Below, piece by piece: positions 60,310 through 64,000 of a stretch of 64,000 bases of DNA. The translations under genes and the position numbers were made by a program. The notes under the pieces are model-generated. The model ran no database searches and was not told the origin of the DNA. It saw only the letters and a program-made list of their open reading frames with translations. This DNA is from Nansenia antarctica (taxonomy: Eukaryota; Chordata; Actinopteri; Argentiniformes; Microstomatidae). Each line of letters starts with the position of its first letter. The first letter of the stretch is position 1. Location: positions 12,538,297 through 12,602,296 of the forward strand of contig OZ022342.1 of assembly GCA_963989245.1 (NCBI GenBank). Reading direction: 5' to 3'.

Positions 60310-60975
60310 ACATGATCACGGAGTAGAGGAGGATGGCACCAGCACCAATGGCGAGGACCCCACCGCAGTAGAAGCATCCCTGTGGGCGGCCCTCGACCTC
60401 CTCTTCTCCCTTGAGCTGGTTTGCAATAGGAAGCATGGACCCATGTTGTGCTCACCTCACATTTCACTGCGGTGTGAGTAGTCAGCAACACTTGGAATGG
60501 ATCCGTCCACCTGGATCGGCTCCAGTGTTTTCTCTTGCAGTCATTGATCGCCACCCATCCCTAGGTCTGATCTAATGGAGCGGGCCTTCAATGGGTGTTG
60601 GTAATGTAATGCTGCTTTCACACTCCTATGGACGTCACTTAAGACCTTTGACAAGTTATCACAGTATGATAACATTGTATCATCTGTGTGTTCAGTGGTG
60701 AACAGGTGGCGAGTCTCAGGTCTAGGCCTTGCCCTCCTTTTATCCAGCTCAGTCCCGTTTCTTCACACACATGTTTGAAAGATTCTACGTTGTGTGAGTG
60801 CTAGGCACAGTGTGTTCTCCTAGGTATTCAGACATTCTCTGTACTGCTTCATTTACATAATGTGTCCCATTATCACTTAACAGTTTTCCAGGTGTGGCAC
60901 AAACTCAGTTAACAATGCTTTTGCAAGCCCCGCGGTCTGCCTGGCGATCTCCTCTGGGGCTGCCGGCCACGGGGT
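60310..60975 (-). pseudogene. pol: ERV integrase remnant (second catalytic Asp and C-terminal domain)
   Basis: The minus strand gives EEIARQTAGLAKALLTEFVP, then after a break LSDNGTHYVNE (about 60848-60877), which holds the second catalytic Asp of retroviral integrase. More degraded sequence follows, then the C-terminal SH3-like domain at about 60550-60460 (DWVAINDCKRKHW, DPFQVLLTTHTAVK, WVHASYC). The first Asp and the Glu are not readable. Several frameshifts and stops make it non-functional. Downstream the frame runs toward the env position and is cut by the SINE. Confidence 0.78.
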
Positions 60976-61089
60976 CGTGCGGCGGATCCTACGCAATAGG
61001 CAGGGGATAATTGGATGCTAGGTTGGGTTCAATTGGATACCAAATTGGGTGAAAAAGGGATAAAATCTGAAATACAAATTTAAAGAAAG

Positions 61090-61200
61090 AAAACAATGCT
61101 TTTGCCACTGCTGAGGAGTCTGCTTTGCTAAATGGGAAAACTTCAACCCTTTCTGAAAACATACATACGTATACAAATACCAAACAATATAGTTTTCCTT
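61090..61200 (-). pseudogene. second integrase-like fragment
   Basis: The minus strand reads YVCMFSERVEVFPFSKADSS AVAKALF, matching the integrase core around the W/R-V-E-A/V-F-P block. It overlaps in content with the start of the 60975 fragment, so this part of integrase appears twice. Confidence 0.5.
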
Positions 61201-61899
61201 CACAGAGGTTTCATATCACGATCAAATGGGCCATCAGTGGGCTTGATTGGGGAAGTGTATGGCGTCTAACAAATGATGTATCAATTTCCCATGTTGTATT
61301 TGATGTTCTAAAAATCATACACAATGCCAAATGTATATCGATTGTCTGTGTACATTGTTACTCTTTTCCCTTCTAACATTTGGGAGAGATAACAGAACAT
61401 TGTAGTAGTGGAGGAATCTTGCGACAGACAGATGGCTTATCTTGTGTTCTAAACATATTGATGCTGCAGAGTGTGGTGCGGCTGTAACCCCAACACCGCT
61501 CCTGCTGCAGAGGGGAAAGGCCTTGAGCTACAGCAGTGCTTAATGTGTTGGCCAAGTGCCATGGTGTGGAGCGGTTGTACTAATTTAGCATATTAGGTAT
61601 GTTGGTTATTGCCGCTATCCTGTCTCCACTGATACTTTTTCCCTTTGTATGTACGTTTATCAACATAATTAGATTAATTAAATTAATTAAATTTAGAAAA
61701 TGTACTACTCGAAGAAGACAAAATTGTTATTTCATGTCATGCACAACAATGTTATTATGTTAAAGCAATGTTTGTTGCAGTTGCATTCAGTGCTGTTGAA
61801 TTTTAAAGATATGTATTATATGCTTTCTATTTTTACATATGATTCAAAATGCATACCAATCTTCCTCTTTTGCAAATTGTAGTTTCTGTAAAATTGCTT
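61201..61899. other. mostly unassigned, inside the ERV
   Basis: A minus-strand patch at about 61400-61555 (TLSTAVAQGLSPLQQERC) may be the RT-RNase H connection. The rest is AT-rich with no recognisable coding. Confidence 0.35.
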
Positions 61900-62220
61900 T
61901 GTGGCTTTTTACTTCAAGAGAGTACATTTTTTATCAGGTGAGCAAATTAAAAGGTCATCAATGTATGGTATTCGGGTGCTCCCTACATTCTAATTTCCCA
62001 AAGAGCTTCAGCAAATGGGGCCGTGTCCGCGTATATAATTGGCCAGAAATTTCAAAGGCTAACCAATATTGGGAATCCTTGTGCACAGGAATACTAAAGA
62101 ATGCCGTAGCTAGGTCGACCACTGAGAACAAATATACTGCTACAAGGTGCCTGTGTCACCTTTTTAAGATCCTGCACAAAGTGGCATGCTTGTGTTTGAC
62201 CTTCTCGTTTGGCTTCGTTA
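61900..62220 (-). pseudogene. pol: ERV reverse transcriptase fragment
   Basis: The minus strand gives VVDLATAFFSIPVHKDSQYW (with the first catalytic Asp of the RT palm), LAFEISGQLYTRTR, and after a frameshift IPYIDDLLICSPDKK, with the YIDD active-site motif at 61954-61965. The spacing between these blocks is shorter than in an intact RT, so an internal deletion is likely. Retroviral RTs usually carry Y-V/M/I-D-D. The fragment is dead. A plus-strand open frame over the same bases is only its antisense. Confidence 0.82.
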
Positions 62221-62719
62221 TTTTTAACCGGGAAAGTAGCCTAACCCTGTAACATGGACTGTTTGGGCATGGAACAATGATCCCTTTCTCTAATAATGCT
62301 TAAACAACGTGTAATTCCCTCTATTGCTTACTGACAGGGCACAAAATACATTCTTACTCCAGTAAAGTCTGTGTCCTGACAGTAAGTCACTTTTCTCTTT
62401 AAACCAAACTTTCTCAAACTTTGGATTCTGACTCTTGCTGTGCAATGCAATTCATCTTCATTCATGAACACACCTTTCACTTTTTCCTTATTCAACAATT
62501 CTTGCAATACTGATCTTGGCCCAGTACTAAATCCCAGTATCAAATCCCATCTGTAATATTTTAGCTGACTTACAAAATTACATTCTGAATAGCACCGTTT
62601 TCTATTTTGATTCCTTTTTCTTAACACCACAGAGTTAGCCCTAAGCTACATATTGAATGTATGCCTAACAATTGTACAGGACAACAATTACAGAGTATAA
62701 ATGAGTTACGCAGCTGAAT
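62221..62719. other. unassigned; possibly upstream ERV sequence
   Basis: A 100-codon minus frame (62328-62630) is present but not recognised. Confidence 0.3.
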
Positions 62720-62724
62720 ATGCT

Positions 62725-63264
62725 TTAAAAAAATCTTGTTGGCAGGACATCAAGGGCACAGGTGGATGGTTTAAGACGTGACATGATTTTCTCTGGAGTC
62801 TTGCAGTCAACGGTGTTAAATTGTGACATGGTTGTTATGTCAGCCCTATTTGGGGTTGTTAATGGGGACATGTTTTGCATGCCTGACACAGAAGAGCTAA
62901 TGCCTTGTCTAATGGTTTCTATTTTATTGTTAAAAAAGGATGCAAGCTTATTGCATTTACTAGTTGAGTGAAATTCCTGATTAATGGGTGTTGGGGGATT
63001 TGTTAGTCTGTCAACATTTTTGATGCGGGCGTTGTTGATATTATTGTTTATGATCTTAGACAAAAACGATTGTCTGGCGCTTCTTATTTCTAAGTTATAG
63101 TTTTGAAGAATCTCTTCATATATATCATAGTGCAGTTTGTTTTTCTCCATCCTTTCTCTGCTTTGCGACATTCTCTTTTTTGGGTCTTTATGGATGGGGC
63201 AGTTCTCCAGGGAGCTTTTTGTTTACCATAGATGTGTTTGGACCTTAAGGGTGCAATACCATCA
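62725..63264 (-). pseudogene. LINE ORF2 region between endonuclease and RT
   Basis: The minus strand reads IAPLRSKHIYGKQKAPWRTA, KRECRKAEKGWRKT, then after a one-base shift near 63145 KLHYDIYEEILQNYNLEIRS, ARQSFLSKIINNNINNARIK, VDRLTNPPTP, CNKLASFFNNKIETIRQGIS and LKPSTCALDVLPTRFF. This is the linker and RT N-terminal stretch of fish L2-group LINEs (K-K-x-P-W-R ... R-x-x-E-R-x-W-R-K-T ... S-x-x-D-x-L-P-T). No catalytic palm motif is included. Confidence 0.82.
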
Positions 63265-63268
63265 ATAC

Positions 63269-63417
63269 TGTAACGATCCTGTATGAGGCCCGTTAACAGC
63301 TCCTCCAAGGGAGTTAACTCTCTTGGTGTTGTGGTTAGCGCGGCCGGCGGTTATGCGGGAGATCGGGGTTCGACTCCCGCATGGGGCGAGTTACACTACC
63401 AGTTCCCGTTCGCTACA
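63269..63417 (+). repeat. TRIM LTR 1 (149 bp)
   Basis: TG...CA ends. By eye it is identical to LTR 3. It contains GTTAAC inverted copies (63292-63297, 63313-63318), the tRNA-like region, and a 9-bp stem ATGCGGGAG/CTCCCGCAT around the B box. Confidence 0.85.
63324..63377 (+). promoter_or_regulatory. tRNA-like Pol III type 2 promoter within LTR 1
   Basis: A-box-like TGGTGTTGTGG (63324-63334; consensus TGGCNNAGTGG) is followed 43 bp on by B-box GGTTCGACTCC (63367-63377; consensus GGTTCGANTCC). GTGGTTAGCGC in between is typical of tRNA-derived SINE heads. The same boxes recur in LTR 2 and LTR 3. LTR 2 has GGTTCGACCCC at the B box. Confidence 0.75.
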
Positions 63418-63418
63418 C

Positions 63419-63436
63419 TGGTGTCAGAAGTTGGGA
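63419..63436 (+). promoter_or_regulatory. primer binding site, copy 1
   Basis: TGGTGTCAGAAG, then a GGGAT-containing stretch. It is complementary to a tRNA 3' end ...CTTCTGACACCA, which looks like tRNA-Leu. A second copy at 63673 reads TGGTGTCTGAAGTGGGAT. Confidence 0.7.
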
Positions 63437-63525
63437 TGGAAGGAAGGCCATCGGAGAGCCGTGTCCACGTGAGCGACTTGACATAGTGAAGCGTGAGGGC
63501 ACGCTCTCCCGAACGGTGAGGATAG

Positions 63526-63671
63526 TGTAACGAACCTGTATAAGGTCCGTTAGCAGCTCCACCAAGGGAGTTAACTCTCTTGGTGTTGTGGTTAGCGCGG
63601 CCGCGGTTATGCGGGAGATCGGGGTTCGACCCCCGCATGGGGAGTTACACTGCCAGTTCCCGTTCGCTACA
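63526..63671 (+). repeat. TRIM LTR 2, inner (146 bp)
   Basis: Same ends and boxes as LTR 1 and 3, but with about ten substitutions or small deletions (for example CGAACCTGTATAAGGTCC). Confidence 0.85.
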
Positions 63672-63778
63672 CTGGTGTCTGAAGTGGGATGGAAGGAAGG
63701 CCATCGGAGAGCCGTGTCCACGTGAGGGACTTGACATAGTGAAGCGTGAGGGCACGCTCTCCCGAACGGTGAGGATAG

Positions 63779-63927
63779 TGTAACGATCCTGTATGAGGCC
63801 CGTTAACAGCTCCTCCAAGGGAGTTAACTCTCTTGGTGTTGTGGTTAGCGCGGCCGGCGGTTATGCGGGAGATCGGGGTTCGACTCCCGCATGGGGCGAG
63901 TTACACTACCAGTTCCCGTTCGCTACA
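63779..63927 (+). repeat. TRIM LTR 3 (149 bp)
   Basis: By eye identical to LTR 1. A purine-rich GGTGAGGATAG precedes it and could serve as the polypurine tract. Confidence 0.85.
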
Positions 63928-64000
63928 ATACCATGTGATTTTTAAGTTTAAATCGTTTAGAAGGTTGTTTACTGAGGTTGACATAGAAGTTTTAGGGGGA

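Larger units (their letters stand above)
58906..62220 (-). mobile_element. decayed endogenous retrovirus, minus strand
   Basis: On the minus strand the order is RT (about 62220-61900), a possible RNase H/connection piece (about 61560-61400), integrase pieces (about 61200-61090 and 60975-60470), a possible env region and an LTR-like end (59353-58906). This is retroviral order and the motifs fit gamma/epsilon-type fish ERVs. It is heavily broken by stops, frameshifts and deletions. A SINE interrupts it at 60092-60309. The 5' LTR and gag are not seen. Confidence 0.7.
63269..63927 (+). mobile_element. tandem TRIM-like LTR element (LTR-int-LTR-int-LTR), 659 bp
   Basis: There are three direct repeats starting TGTAACGA and ending CGTTCGCTACA, at 63269-63417, 63526-63671 and 63779-63927. 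They are separated by internal segments of 108 and 107 bp (63418-63525, 63672-63778). ATAC flanks the whole (63265-63268, 63928-63931), which matches LTR-integrase insertion. Each internal segment begins CTGGTGTC, one base after the LTR, with a TGG primer-site start. There is no coding capacity. Size and layout match terminal-repeat retrotransposons in miniature. Orientation is set by the primer site. Confidence 0.85.
62720..64000 (-). mobile_element. L2-type LINE body, minus strand, interrupted by the TRIM element
   Basis: LINE ORF2 sequence lies at 62725-63264 and resumes at 63932 to the window edge. Removing 63269-63931 rejoins a continuous region (KSHGIDGIAPLRSKHIYG-like). It ends abruptly at about 62720, with RT catalytic parts missing downstream. 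It extends beyond the window. Confidence 0.8.

Noticed and set aside
61839..62252. 137-codon plus-strand frame
   Set aside because: It is antisense to the readable ERV reverse transcriptase on the minus strand.
63322..63390. A functional tRNA gene
   Set aside because: A and B boxes are present but no acceptor stem or standard cloverleaf closes, and it recurs within LTRs.
63413..63783. Open frames across the TRIM units
   Set aside because: They are repeated between units without coding features and overlap the LTR/internal structure on both strands.

Overview
The window is vertebrate, almost certainly teleost, genomic DNA. I recognise no host protein-coding gene, rRNA gene or functional tRNA gene. 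Every coding-like stretch I can assign belongs to a transposable element, and most carry stops or frameshifts. The teleost call rests on the repeat set: a chromodomain Ty3/gypsy element, L2-, Rex1/CR1-, jockey-like and L1/Tx1-like LINE relics, tRNA-derived SINEs with an L2-type tail, several Tc1/mariner elements, hAT-like and Harbinger-like MITEs, a gamma/epsilon-type endogenous retrovirus (ERV), and many long dinucleotide microsatellites.

Layout. 1-2905: 3' half of a Ty3/gypsy element (RT end, RNase H, integrase, chromodomain, 3' LTR). 3.5-4.7 kb: minus-strand LINE relic. 12.3-12.7 kb: two abutting Tc1 remnants. 13.1-14.4 kb: minus-strand LINE end with a C-rich repeated 3' UTR that carries a solo LTR. 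15.6-17.35 kb: LTR end followed at its last base by a Tc1 element with a dead minus-strand transposase. 18.3-18.9 kb: DNA transposon end beside an L1-like relic. 22.7-25.0 kb: two mariner-like MITEs, one with a perfect 416-bp-period duplication and nested palindromes. 26.9-27.6 kb: Rex1-like LINE end. 28.0-30.2 kb: foldback MITEs and a SINE. 30.2-41 kb: mostly unique DNA with a LINE relic at 35.2-35.9 kb. 42.7-45.4 kb: LINE tails and a 33-bp minisatellite. 48.9-53.6 kb: more LINE relics. 54-58.3 kb: a dispersed 160-bp repeat, an inverted LINE tail and a long inverted repeat. 58.9-62.2 kb: a decayed minus-strand ERV with a SINE inserted in it. 62.7-64.0 kb: a minus-strand LINE body.

The most unusual object is at 63269-63927, inside that last LINE. 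It is a 659-bp unit built LTR-internal-LTR-internal-LTR, with LTRs of 146-149 bp, internal segments of about 108 bp, a tRNA-type primer binding site after the first two LTRs, and a perfect 4-bp target duplication (ATAC). Each LTR also contains a tRNA-like stretch with A-box and B-box sequences in the order and spacing of an RNA polymerase III type 2 promoter. It reads as a tandem terminal-repeat retrotransposon in miniature (TRIM) whose LTRs carry a Pol III promoter, an animal structural parallel to plant Cassandra elements, whose LTRs carry a 5S rRNA promoter. The outer LTRs are identical while the inner one differs at about ten positions, so a dimeric unit may have been mobilised as a whole.

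The elements form an insertion history. Solo LTR, SINE, TRIM and Tc1 insertions all sit inside older retroelements, and several have clean target duplications that let the empty site be inferred.
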